The notes beneath the pieces were generated by a model. That model saw only the letters and a list, made by a program, of their open reading frames with translations, was not told the DNA's origin and did not search any database. This document shows, piece after piece, positions 1 through 8,764 of a DNA stretch of 64,000 nucleotides. The position numbers and the translations under genes were made by a program. Origin of the DNA: Pinirhizobacter sp036499745 (GTDB taxonomy: Bacteria > Pseudomonadota > Gammaproteobacteria > Xanthomonadales > Rhodanobacteraceae). Position 1 is the stretch's first letter. The number at the start of each line of letters is the position of its first letter. The stretch spans positions 6,643-70,642 of the forward strand of contig NZ_DASYDG010000009.1 of the NCBI RefSeq assembly GCF_036499745.1. The letters run 5' to 3'.

Positions 1-1757
1 AGATCCTCACGGCGGGTGCCGGAGCGGTTGATGTCGATGGCCGGGTAAACGCGCTTCTCGGAGATGCGACGGTTCAGGTGCACTTCCATGTTGCCGGTGC
101 CCTTGAACTCCTCGTAGATCACCTCGTCCATCTTCGAGCCGGTTTCGGTGAGGGCGGTAGCGATGATGGTGAGGCTGCCGCCTTCCTCCACGTTACGCGC
201 CGCGCCGAAGAAGCGCTTGGGGCGCTGCAGGGCGTTGGCGTCGACACCACCGGTGAGTACCTTGCCGGAGCTCGGGATTACCGTGTTGTAGGCGCGGGCC
301 AGGCGAGTGATCGAATCGAGCAGGATGATCACATCCTTCTTGTGCTCGACCAGGCGCTTGGCGCGCTCGATCACCATCTCGGCCACCTGCACGTGGCGTA
401 CGGCGGGTTCGTCAAAGGTGGACGAAATCACTTCGGCGCGCACGCTGCGGGCGATTTCCGTTACTTCTTCCGGGCGCTCGTCGATCAACAGCATGATCAG
501 ATGCGCGTCGGGGTGGTTGTGCACGATGGCCTGCGCGATGTTCTGCAGCATCATCGTTTTACCGGATTTCGGCTGGGAGACGATCAGGCCGCGCTGGCCG
601 CGGCCGATGGGGGCGACCAGATCCAGGATGCGTCCGGTGATGTCCTCGCTCGAGCCGTTGCCACGTTCAAGCTTGAAAGCCTTGCGCGGGAACAGCGGGG
701 TGAGGTTCTCGAAGAGCATCTTGTTCTTCGAGGCTTCCGGCGGATCGCCGTTGATGTCGTCCACCTTGAGCATGGCGAAGTAACGCTCGCCTTCCTTCGG
801 GTGGCGCACGCGTCCGGTGATGTAATCGCCGGTGCGCAGGTTGAAGCGACGGATCTGGCTGGGCGAGACATAGATGTCGTCGGGACCGGCCAGGTAAGAC
901 TCGTCGGCCGAACGCAGGAAGCCGAAGCCGTCCTGCAGGATTTCCAGCACGCCCTCGGCCCAGATGCCACCGCCGGAGCGGGCGTGGGCCTTGAGGATGT
1001 TGAAGATCACATCCTGCTTGCGCTGGCGGGCCACGCCTTCGCGCACACCGAGCGATTCGGCGAACTCCAGGAGCTGGATGGCGTTCTTGCGCTTCAGTTC
1101 CGTGAGGTTGATCAGGCGATCGTTGCTGCCGGCGTCGGCGTTTTCGTCTTCGTCGGCCGGGTAGCCGTTATTGTTGTTGTAGTGCTGGTTGCGCTGGTAA
1201 TTGCCGGGGTTGCTGTTGCCGGCGTTATTACCCGGGTTTCCGCCACCACCACCCTGTTGGGGGCGTCCCTGGTTGCGTTCGTTGCGGCGGCGACGGCCGC
1301 GGCTGTCGCGACCTTCGCGCTGCTGCTGGCTGCCCTGGCCCTGGCCGCCCTGGTTCGGGTTGGCGGACTGGCCGCCCCCCTGGCCCTGTGGCTGACCTTG
1401 CGGACCGTTGCCACCGGGCTTGCTTTCCTGGCCGCCCTGGCTGGGCGGACTGCCGCCCTGGTTATCGCGCGCCTCATAGGCGCCGCGCGACTCCTGGACA
1501 TTGCCATTGGCATTGCCCTGGCTTTCGTTGCCGCCCGGGGCCGTGGCCGCAGGGGCCGGCTGCGTGGGAGCAGGAGCCGGAGTTGGGTTGGGAGCGGGCG
1601 ACGCGCTTTCAGCGCGCACCGGAGCCGATGGCAGCTCGCCCTGCACAGGCGCGGCAGCCTTGGCTGTCTTGCGCGGAGCGCGCTTGACCGGCCCGCTCAC
1701 GGGTTTGTCATCGGCGCGCTTGGCGTCGGTGGATGCTTTGGATTCGATATCAGACAC
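1..1757 (-). CDS. rho: Transcription termination factor Rho (3' end cut by window edge)
   Basis: Hexameric RNA helicase/ATPase that terminates transcription. The GTG start at 1757 follows a GAGG ribosome site and begins MSDIESKAST. Residues 1 to about 215 are a low-complexity extension: Ala/Pro/Lys-rich first, then Gly/Gln/Asn-rich with an RGRRRR patch. The Rho N-terminal domain starts near NLTELKRKNA, followed by the RNA-binding cold-shock-like fold (GFGFLRS) and the Walker A region (QPKSGKT). The frame stays open to base 1, so about 585 residues are visible and the C-terminus is missing. It follows trxA on the same strand, as in the E. coli trxA-rho order. Recognition is firm; the extension is unusually long compared with the ~419-residue E. 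coli protein. Confidence 0.96.
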   Translation of the reverse strand, partial: MSDIESKASTDAKRADDKPVSGPVKRAPRKTAKAAAPVQGELPSAPVRAESASPAPNPTPAPAPTQPAPAATAPGGNESQGNANGNVQESRGAYEARDNQGGSPPSQGGQESKPGGNGPQGQPQGQGGGQSANPNQGGQGQGSQQQREGRDSRGRRRRNERNQGRPQQGGGGGNPGNNAGNSNPGNYQRNQHYNNNNGYPADEDENADAGSNDRLINLTELKRKNAIQLLEFAESLGVREGVARQRKQDVIFNILKAHARSGGGIWAEGVLEILQDGFGFLRSADESYLAGPDDIYVSPSQIRRFNLRTGDYITGRVRHPKEGERYFAMLKVDDINGDPPEASKNKMLFENLTPLFPRKAFKLERGNGSSEDITGRILDLVAPIGRGQRGLIVSQPKSGKTMMLQNIAQAIVHNHPDAHLIMLLIDERPEEVTEIARSVRAEVISSTFDEPAVRHVQVAEMVIERAKRLVEHKKDVIILLDSITRLARAYNTVIPSSGKVLTGGVDANALQRPKRFFGAARNVEEGGSLTIIATALTETGSKMDEVIYEEFKGTGNMEVHLNRRISEKRVYPAIDINRSGTRRED

Positions 1758-1870
1758 GGGCAAACCTCGGGGGCGCCGTTAAAAGGAAGGGTTTTTGGGA
1801 GTTGAAGCAGATGGCGCGAAGGGCACGGGACAGCGGTGAGTCCCGGCAGGTGCCATGGAATCTAGCACTG

Positions 1871-1901
1871 CACGCGCCGTGGCGTAAAGCCACGGCGTGT
1901 G
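1871..1901 (-). terminator. Strong stem-loop between trxA and rho
   Basis: A 13-bp stem (one or two mismatches) with loop GTAAA, CACGCGCCGTGGC / GCCACGGCGTGTG, lies just after the trxA stop and ahead of rho. No U-tract follows on the minus strand, so it may be a processing or attenuation element in the rho leader rather than an intrinsic terminator. In E. coli the trxA-rho interval carries a leader involved in autoregulation; whether the same holds here is inference. Confidence 0.5.
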
Positions 1902-1934
1902 AAATCCGGGGCGAAATGCCCGGAAGAGAGCAAC

Positions 1935-2264
1935 TTACAGCGTTTTGTCGATCAACTGGGCCAGCTGGCCCTTGCTGACGGCGCCGATCTGGGTGGCCTC
2001 GACCTTGCCGTTCTTGAAGATCATCAGGGTGGGAATACCGCGGACGCCGAAGTCCCGGGGGGTCTTCTGGTTCTGGTCGATGTTGATCTTGGCGATACGC
2101 AGCTTGCCCTGGTACTGGGTGGCCAGGTCGTCCAGGATAGGGGCGATGGCCTTGCAGGGGCCGCACCACTCCGCCCAGAAATCGAGCAGGACAGGGGTCT
2201 CGGAATCGAGGACTTCGGCCTTGAAGGCGTCGTCGCTAACGTGGGTGATCAGGTCGTTCACCAT
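1935..2264 (-). CDS. trxA: Thioredoxin
   Basis: A 109-residue thiol-disulfide reductant of the cytoplasm. The redox site WCGPCK is present, preceded by LLDFWAE and followed by the cis-proline region RGIPTLMIF. The start at 2264 (MVNDLITHV) is chosen because GGAG lies about 7 nt upstream and the length then matches E. coli TrxA; the frame stays open for 21 more codons upstream without family similarity. It is divergent from rhlB and upstream of rho. Confidence 0.97.
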   Translation of the reverse strand: MVNDLITHVSDDAFKAEVLDSETPVLLDFWAEWCGPCKAIAPILDDLATQYQGKLRIAKINIDQNQKTPRDFGVRGIPTLMIFKNGKVEATQIGAVSKGQLAQLIDKTL

Positions 2265-2604
2265 GGATCTCCAGCTTGGAATGTTAAGGGGGTTGACGAC
2301 CGCGCGGCTCGCATCAGCTACACTCATGCGCCCACGAAGCGCGGGTTGAACCAGGAATGAGGGACTGCCCCATGGGGCTTGCCCTCATTCCAGCGCAACT
2401 CGGGGTGCGATTCAAGGGCGCTGAAGCTGGCGCCGCCGCACGGCCGCTACACGCCCAGGCCAGGGCACCCCGGGCGTTTCGTTTCTGCAACTGGAAATGG
2501 GCACGCCCGCCCCAATTTCAACCATGCCCCAGGCGCCCGTTCGCGCCGTGGCCCCCAAGCCGGCAGCCGATCCGGGCGCCCGCATCTGTGATGACCCCCT
2601 ATCC
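2265..2604. other. Divergent trxA/rhlB intergenic region
   Basis: This gap of about 340 bases holds no convincing gene. It must carry promoters for trxA (minus) and rhlB (plus). A TTGACG hexamer at 2288-2293 is a possible -35 but no well-spaced -10 was found. The main visible structure is the inverted repeat at 2354-2391. The rhlB frame is open across 2497-2604, but similarity to RhlB begins only at 2605. Confidence 0.6.
2354..2391. repeat. Long inverted repeat in rhlB leader
   Basis: GGAATGAGGG (2354-2363) is matched by CCCTCATTCC (2382-2391), enclosing the self-complementary GCCCCATGGGGC with 3-nt mismatched flanks. The whole 38 nt can fold into one interrupted hairpin. It could be a transcribed leader structure or a protein-binding palindrome; no T-run follows. 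Confidence 0.6.
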
Positions 2605-4320
2605 ATGTCTGAAAAAGTACTGACCGACACCTTCTTCGAGTCCTTCGACCTTCACCCGCTGCTCCAGCAGGGCCTTGCCGATACCGGATTCACCCGTTGC
2701 ACGCCGATCCAGGCGCTTACCCTGCCGCTGGCGCTGGAGGGCCGCGACGTCGCCGGCCAGGCCCAGACAGGCACCGGCAAGACCTGCGCCTTCCTGGTGG
2801 CGATGATGAACCGGCTGCTCACCCGGCCGGCCGCCATCGACCGGAAAGATTCCGACCCCCGGGCGCTGATCATCGCCCCGACGCGTGAACTTGCGATCCA
2901 GATCGAAAAGGACGCCCGCGCCATCGGCCGACATACGGGCCTGCGCTTCGCCCTGATCTACGGCGGGGTGGACTACGACAAGCAGCGCCAGCTGCTGCGC
3001 GATGGCTGCGACGTGATCATCGCCACGCCCGGCCGCATGCTCGACTACTACAAGCAGAATGTGTTTGGCCTTAATTCCGTCGAAGTGATGGTGATCGACG
3101 AGGCCGACCGCATGTTCGACCTCGGTTTCATCAAGGACGTCCGCTTCATCTTCCGCCGCCTGCCTGCCCGCGAGCAGCGCCAGGTGCTGCTGTTCTCAGC
3201 CACCTTGAGCCACCGTGTGCTGGAGCTCGCCTACGAGCACATGCACAACGCCGAGAAGCTGGTGGTGGAAACCGATAACGTTACCGCCGACCGCGTGCGC
3301 CAGCTGGTGTATTTCCCTTCCAAGGAAGAGAAGATGCCGCTGCTGCTGAACCTGCTCGAGCAGACTGGCGTCGAGCGAAGCATCATTTTCGTCAACACCA
3401 AGGCCGCCGCCGAACGCATCACCGACCGCCTGAAGCGCCACAACTATCGTGTGGGCGCGATCTCCGGCGATGTGCCGCAGGTCAAGCGGCAGAAGCTGCT
3501 GCAGCGCTTCCAGGACGGCGTGATCGACATGCTGGTGGCCACCGATGTAGCTGCACGCGGCCTGCATATTCCAGCTGTCAGCCATGTCTTCAACTACGAC
3601 CTGCCACAGGACGCCGAAGACTACGTCCACCGCATCGGCCGTACCGCGCGCCTGGGCGCCGAGGGCGATGCGCTCAGCTTCGCCTGCGACCTCTATGCCA
3701 TGGGCCTGCCAGACATCGAGCAATACATCGGGCAGAAGATCCCGGTAGCCAATGTCACGGCCGATCTGCTGATCATGCCCAAGCCGCGGCCGCGCGCCGA
3801 TGGCCTGGTGGACGATGCCGAAGAAGATGCCGCCGATGCCGCCGCCAGTTCGCCGGTGAACGACAAGGCCCGCGAGGCCCGGTCGCGTTCGCGCAGCGGT
3901 GGCGGCGCGTCCGATCACAAGGGCAAGTCCAACGGCAGCAGTGGCCAGTCCCGTCCTCCGCGCGAGCGCAAGCCGGCGGCGGCGGTCACCGCCTCGGCTG
4001 GCGATGCCGTCGCGGTGCCCGTGCCCGTCACATCCACCGGCTCCGAAACGGCTACCGATGCCGTCAGTGATGATGCGGCCAGGAAGCGTCGCCGCCGCCG
4101 CCGCGGTGGCAAGGCCGCTCGTGAGCGGACGGCAGGGACGGTCAATGGCGCGGCCAACGGGGAGCGCGCCGAGGCCGCTTCGAACGGGTCGGCTGAGCCC
4201 GGCCGTCGCCCGTCGCGCCACGTGCCGTCCTCGCGCCCCAACGCCCCGGCCCCGGCGGCCCCCGCCACCGAGAAAGTCGGCTTCTTCAAGCGCCTCGGAC
4301 GCCTCTTCGGCGCTCGATAA
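2605..4320 (+). CDS. rhlB: ATP-dependent RNA helicase RhlB (DEAD-box)
   Basis: A 571-residue DEAD-box RNA helicase, in related bacteria a partner of the RNA degradosome. Seen in order: Q-motif region (FTRCTPIQ), Walker A (AQTGTGKT), PTRELAIQ, DEAD (VIDEADRMFDLGF), SAT (LLFSATLS), and HRIGRTAR of the second RecA domain. From about residue 400 comes an Ala/Pro/Arg-rich disordered tail with an RKRRRRRRGG patch and a conserved-looking end, FFKRLGRLF. The start at 2605 (MSEKVLTDTFF) is chosen by similarity to xanthomonad RhlB; the Shine-Dalgarno is weak. The basic tail probably contacts RNA (inference). Confidence 0.95.
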   Translation: MSEKVLTDTFFESFDLHPLLQQGLADTGFTRCTPIQALTLPLALEGRDVAGQAQTGTGKTCAFLVAMMNRLLTRPAAIDRKDSDPRALIIAPTRELAIQIEKDARAIGRHTGLRFALIYGGVDYDKQRQLLRDGCDVIIATPGRMLDYYKQNVFGLNSVEVMVIDEADRMFDLGFIKDVRFIFRRLPAREQRQVLLFSATLSHRVLELAYEHMHNAEKLVVETDNVTADRVRQLVYFPSKEEKMPLLLNLLEQTGVERSIIFVNTKAAAERITDRLKRHNYRVGAISGDVPQVKRQKLLQRFQDGVIDMLVATDVAARGLHIPAVSHVFNYDLPQDAEDYVHRIGRTARLGAEGDALSFACDLYAMGLPDIEQYIGQKIPVANVTADLLIMPKPRPRADGLVDDAEEDAADAAASSPVNDKAREARSRSRSGGGASDHKGKSNGSSGQSRPPRERKPAAAVTASAGDAVAVPVPVTSTGSETATDAVSDDAARKRRRRRRGGKAARERTAGTVNGAANGERAEAASNGSAEPGRRPSRHVPSSRPNAPAPAAPATEKVGFFKRLGRLFGAR

Positions 4321-4369
4321 CTTGCGGAAATCCCGTATGCTTCCTTAAGTCAATTCCTAGGGAAGCCCG

Positions 4370-5047
4370 GTGATTCGTTTCGACCAGGTGGGCAAGCGCT
4401 ATGAGGGCGGCCACGACGCCCTGGCCGATGTCAGTTTCGGTGTCGAAGCCGGTGAGATGGCCTTCGTCACCGGCCACTCCGGCGCCGGCAAAAGCACCTT
4501 GCTGAAGATGCTGGGCCTGATCGAGCGCCCCTCGCACGGCATTGTGATGTTCGACGGCCAGAGCCTGGCGCAGGTGCGCCAGCGCGATGTTCCCAGGCTC
4601 CGCCGGCGCATCGGCATGGTCTTCCAGGACCACCGCCTGCTGATGGACCGCACCGCCTTCGCCAATGTTGAGCTGCCGCTGGTGATCGCCGGTGTCCCTG
4701 CCGCCGACCGTGGCAAGCGCGTGCGTGCCGCCCTGGAAAAGGTGGGCCTGCTACCCAACGAGAAACACCTGCCCTCGGCACTGTCAGCCGGTGAGCAGCA
4801 GCGCCTGGGCATCGCCCGCGCCATCGTCGGCAAACCCACCCTGTTGATCGCCGACGAGCCCACCGGCAACCTTGATCCCCAGCTGGCGGTGGATGTCATG
4901 GGCCTTTTCGCCGAGTTTCAATCCGTAGGCACCACGGTGCTCATCGCCAGCCACGACCTGATGCTGATCAAGCGGATGCGCAAGCGCGTCGTGGTGCTCG
5001 ACCATGGTCGCCTTGTGGCCGATATTCCCGCCACGGAGATCGTATGA
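4370..5047 (+). CDS. ftsE: Cell-division ABC transporter ATP-binding protein FtsE
   Basis: A 225-residue ATPase that pairs with FtsX at the divisome to control peptidoglycan hydrolases. Walker A (GHSGAGKST), signature (LSAGEQQR), Walker B (LLIADEPTGNLD) and switch His (ASHD) are all present. The start is GTG at 4370, with AGGGAAG upstream. The stop overlaps the ftsX start by 4 bases (ATGA), so the two are translationally coupled. Confidence 0.97.
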   Translation: MIRFDQVGKRYEGGHDALADVSFGVEAGEMAFVTGHSGAGKSTLLKMLGLIERPSHGIVMFDGQSLAQVRQRDVPRLRRRIGMVFQDHRLLMDRTAFANVELPLVIAGVPAADRGKRVRAALEKVGLLPNEKHLPSALSAGEQQRLGIARAIVGKPTLLIADEPTGNLDPQLAVDVMGLFAEFQSVGTTVLIASHDLMLIKRMRKRVVVLDHGRLVADIPATEIV

Positions 5048-6009
5048 ACGAGGCGGTACGCGAGAACCGGAAACCAGTCACTGCACGGGCACGCGCCGGC
5101 GGCTTCAACGCGTGGCGTGAGCACCATGCCTGGAGCATGGCATCGAGCTTCCGCCGCCTGGCCAGCCGGCCGCTGGGCACGGCGCTTACCGTGGCGGTGA
5201 TGGGTTTTGCCATGTCGCTGCCACTGGCATTCTTCCTGTTGCTGGCCAACGTACAGCGCATCGGTGATTCGCTGGGCAAGGCCGACACCATCAGCGTGTT
5301 CCTGAAGGGAACCCTCGCAGCGCCCAATGCCCAGCAGGTGGCGGACATCCTGCGCGAGCGCCGGGACATCGGTGCCGTCGAGGTGGTCACCCCCAAGGAA
5401 GGCCTGGATGAAATGGCCCGTGCCCAGGGCTTTGCCGGCGCCATCGCCGACCTCGACAACAACCCGCTGCCCTACGTATTGAAGGTGCACCCGAAAACCG
5501 GCCTCACCGCCGACGAGGTGGCCAGGATGGTGCAGGAACTGCGCGACATGGGCGGGGTGGACATGGTCCAGGACAATGGCGGCTGGCGCGCCCGCCTGGA
5601 TGCCATGGTGAACGTGGGTACGCGCGCGGTCACCGTACTCGCCCTGCTGCTGGGCATCGCCGCCCTCCTGGTGGTGGGAAATACCATCCGGGTCGACATC
5701 CAGGGGCGTGCGGCCGAGATCAGCGTGCTGCTGTTGATCGGGGCAAGCCGGCCGTTCATCCGCCGGCCTTACCTTTACGCCGGGCTCTGGTACGGCCTGT
5801 TTGCCGGCATCCTGGCCGTAGCGCTGGCGCTGGCCCTGCAGGCGGCCCTGGCCGGCCCCGTGGCGCGCCTTGCCGATGCCTACGGCGGCAGCATGGATTT
5901 TGGCGGCTTGCCGACATGGTTGTTGCTTGTTGTACCGTTACTATCGTCTTTCCTCGGCTGGCTGGGCGCGCGCCTGGTGGCCGCCCGGCAACTGCGAAAG
6001 GCACCTTAG
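5044..6009 (+). CDS. ftsX: Cell-division protein FtsX
   Basis: A 321-residue inner-membrane partner of FtsE. A cytoplasmic N-terminus is followed by a first transmembrane helix near residues 48-72 (ALTVAVMGFAMSLPLAFFLLL), a periplasmic domain (about 75-195), and three C-terminal helices including AVTVLALLLGIAALLVVGN and YAGLWYGLFAGILAVALALAL. This is the four-helix FtsX/MacB-type layout. It overlaps ftsE, and the next regulator gene begins a few bases after its stop. Confidence 0.96.
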   Translation: MNEAVRENRKPVTARARAGGFNAWREHHAWSMASSFRRLASRPLGTALTVAVMGFAMSLPLAFFLLLANVQRIGDSLGKADTISVFLKGTLAAPNAQQVADILRERRDIGAVEVVTPKEGLDEMARAQGFAGAIADLDNNPLPYVLKVHPKTGLTADEVARMVQELRDMGGVDMVQDNGGWRARLDAMVNVGTRAVTVLALLLGIAALLVVGNTIRVDIQGRAAEISVLLLIGASRPFIRRPYLYAGLWYGLFAGILAVALALALQAALAGPVARLADAYGGSMDFGGLPTWLLLVVPLLSSFLGWLGARLVAARQLRKAP

Positions 6010-6014
6010 CCGTG

Positions 6015-6866
6015 ATGACCGCCGCCAACGATGCCAATGCCAGCCAGCACGTAACGCCGCCGCGCGTGTTGATCGTCGACGGTTCACGCGTGGTGCGGCA
6101 GCTGATCACCCGGGTGCTTTCGGCCGAACTTCCCGGTGTGGAGGTCGTCGCCTGTGGCAGCGGCGCTGAAGCGCAGGAACACCTTTCCCGTGGCGTGGTG
6201 GATTTCATCACCGTCGCCCTTCGCCTGCCCGATATGGACGGCCTGGAACTGGCGCGGATCGTTCGCGAAACAGCGCCGCAGATCTACGTACCCATCGTGG
6301 TGGTGTCCGGTGATGTCGAGCAACGCCTGCAGCGCCGGGAGCTTGGCGAGTTCATCACCGACTACTTCGACAAGGCACTGGGGTTCAGCGCCCTGGCCGA
6401 ATTCATCAAGGGCTACGTCAAGCCCGAGGGTGGCGCCGAAGGCGAGGTGCTGTACGTCGAAGATAGCCGCGTGGTGGCCCTGGCCACGCGCCGCATGATG
6501 GAAAAATACGGCCTTACCGTGCATCACGTGATCAGCGTGGAAGACGCCCTGGCCCGGCTCGACACCGCCCGCGTACAGGGCAAGCTGGGTTGCGACATCG
6601 TACTCACCGATGTCAGCCTGAAGGGTGAGCTCACCGGGGCGGATCTGCTAAGCCGCATCCGTGGCGAGTTCGGTTACGGCAAGGGCCAGCTGCCGGTGCT
6701 GGTGATGACGGGCGATGAAAATGCCCAGAACCAGTCCGCGCTGTTGCGCGGCGGCGCGAACGACCTCGTCGTCAAGCCCATCGAGGAAAAGCGCCTGATC
6801 ACCAAGCTGCTGTTCCAGCTGCGGGTGGCGTTGCACCTGCGCGAGCGGCTCACCACCGCGGCATGA
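6015..6866 (+). CDS. Tandem two-receiver response regulator without output domain
   Basis: A 283-residue protein made of two CheY-like receiver domains and nothing else. REC1 (about 16-135) has VDGSR in place of the acidic pair and Ala68 where the phosphoacceptor Asp should be (VALRLPDMDG), so it looks unphosphorylatable; its Ser98 and Lys120 are kept. REC2 (about 144-283) is complete: Glu149/Asp150, Asp199 (LTDVSL), Thr232 and Lys254 (VVKPI). The start is ATG 6015, with GTG 6012 adjacent as an alternative. Its stop overlaps the ung start (ATGA). The partner kinase and output are unknown; it may act by protein-protein contact. Confidence 0.88.
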   Translation: MTAANDANASQHVTPPRVLIVDGSRVVRQLITRVLSAELPGVEVVACGSGAEAQEHLSRGVVDFITVALRLPDMDGLELARIVRETAPQIYVPIVVVSGDVEQRLQRRELGEFITDYFDKALGFSALAEFIKGYVKPEGGAEGEVLYVEDSRVVALATRRMMEKYGLTVHHVISVEDALARLDTARVQGKLGCDIVLTDVSLKGELTGADLLSRIRGEFGYGKGQLPVLVMTGDENAQNQSALLRGGANDLVVKPIEEKRLITKLLFQLRVALHLRERLTTAA

Positions 6867-7570
6867 GCGGCGAGCGCGTGAAGCTTGAGCCTTCGTGGAA
6901 GGCTCGCATCGGTGACTATCTCGAGCGGCCGGACATGCAGGCGCTGTCGGCATTCCTGCGTGCGGAGAAACAGGCGGGCAAGGTGATCTATCCGCCCGGC
7001 CCGGATATTTTCGCCGCCTTCGACCACACAGCGTTCGACAACGTACGCGTGGTCATCCTGGGGCAGGATCCTTACCACGGCCCGAACCAGGCGCACGGGC
7101 TTTGTTTTTCCGTGCGCCCCGGTGTGCGGATTCCCCCGTCGCTGCAGAACATCTTCAAGGAGATCCAGCGCGACCTGGGTATCGCGCCGCCGGATCATGG
7201 TTGCCTGACGCCGTGGGCCGACCGTGGTGTGTTGCAGCTCAATGCGGTGCTCACCGTGGAGCAGGGCAACGCCAATGCGCACCAGGGCAAGGGCTGGGAA
7301 GGGTTCACCGATGCGGCGATCGATGCCCTGAATCGAGAGCGCGAGGGCATTGTGTTCATGCTCTGGGGCTCATATGCACAGCGAAAGGGGCAGCTGATCG
7401 ACACGGACAGGCACCGGGTACTGAAGTCGGTGCACCCTTCGCCGTTGTCGGCGCACCGGGGTTTCCTGGGTTGCGGGCATTTTTCCGCGGCCAATGCCTA
7501 CCTGGAACAGCACGGCAAGGCCCCGGTCGACTGGTCCCTGCCGGCCAAGGCCTCGTTGGAAGCCCAGTAG
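6863..7570 (+). CDS. ung: Uracil-DNA glycosylase (family 1)
   Basis: A 235-residue base-excision repair enzyme that removes uracil from DNA. The catalytic motif GQDPYHGPNQAHGLCFSV places the water-activating Asp at residue 69, and the DNA-intercalating motif HPSPLSAHRGFLGC is near the C-terminus. Length matches the family. It overlaps the upstream receiver gene by 4 bases, so the two are probably co-transcribed. Confidence 0.97.
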   Translation: MSGERVKLEPSWKARIGDYLERPDMQALSAFLRAEKQAGKVIYPPGPDIFAAFDHTAFDNVRVVILGQDPYHGPNQAHGLCFSVRPGVRIPPSLQNIFKEIQRDLGIAPPDHGCLTPWADRGVLQLNAVLTVEQGNANAHQGKGWEGFTDAAIDALNREREGIVFMLWGSYAQRKGQLIDTDRHRVLKSVHPSPLSAHRGFLGCGHFSAANAYLEQHGKAPVDWSLPAKASLEAQ

Positions 7571-7596
7571 CGCCGGCTTCCCGAGGTGGCCCGCCA

Positions 7597-7612
7597 GGGG
7601 GCCTCCGCCCCC
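7597..7612 (+). terminator. GC hairpin after ung
   Basis: GGGGGC-CTCC-GCCCCC lies 27 nt after the ung stop. There is no T-tract, so this is only a weak terminator candidate; it could equally be a transcript-stabilising hairpin. Confidence 0.3.
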
Positions 7613-7680
7613 GCAGCCCAGGTTTCATGCGGTTTTCCGCCCCCTGCTGAAAGACATTCCCCTCTGGCCGGGTCTTCCAC

Positions 7681-7709
7681 TGGACACCGGCAACCAATTT
7701 CTGTACTAT
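7681..7709 (+). promoter_or_regulatory. Candidate sigma-70 promoter for rpoH
   Basis: TGGACA (7681-7686), a 17-nt spacer, then TACTAT (7704-7709). Hexamers match consensus at 5/6 and 4/6. Transcription would begin near 7716, placing the CIRCE operator in the early transcribed region. Other promoters (including heat-induced ones) are possible. Confidence 0.45.
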
Positions 7710-7746
7710 TGCGTACAGATAAGGGGCCGGGGAACGAAAGACGGCC

Positions 7747-7773
7747 TTAGCACTCCAACCCCTGGAGTGCTAA
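7747..7773. promoter_or_regulatory. CIRCE operator (HrcA binding site)
   Basis: TTAGCACTC (7747-7755), a 9-base spacer, and GAGTGCTAA (7765-7773) match the CIRCE consensus exactly in both half-sites and spacing. CIRCE is the operator of the heat-shock repressor HrcA. It lies about 30 bp before the rpoH start, so rpoH is predicted to be repressed by HrcA in the absence of stress. hrcA itself is not in the window. Confidence 0.95.
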
Positions 7774-7803
7774 ATTTCTACGAATTATCTTGGAGGTCAG
7801 TTC

Positions 7804-8664
<861 letters not shown>

Positions 8665-8764
8665 GCCAACCAAACGTGGTTATGATGACGGCGGCCCCCC
8701 TGGGGCCGTTCGTCGTTTGGGCGGGGGAGCCCGGCGAATTATTCCCGCACCGGAGATCAGTCGG

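Noticed and set aside
78..1805. A 575-codon plus-strand open frame opposite rho
   Set aside because: It mirrors the rho coding sequence, has no ribosome site or family similarity, and arises from GC-rich codon structure.
3196..4221. Minus-strand frame opposite rhlB
   Set aside because: The coding strand carries all DEAD-box motifs; the antisense product has no family.
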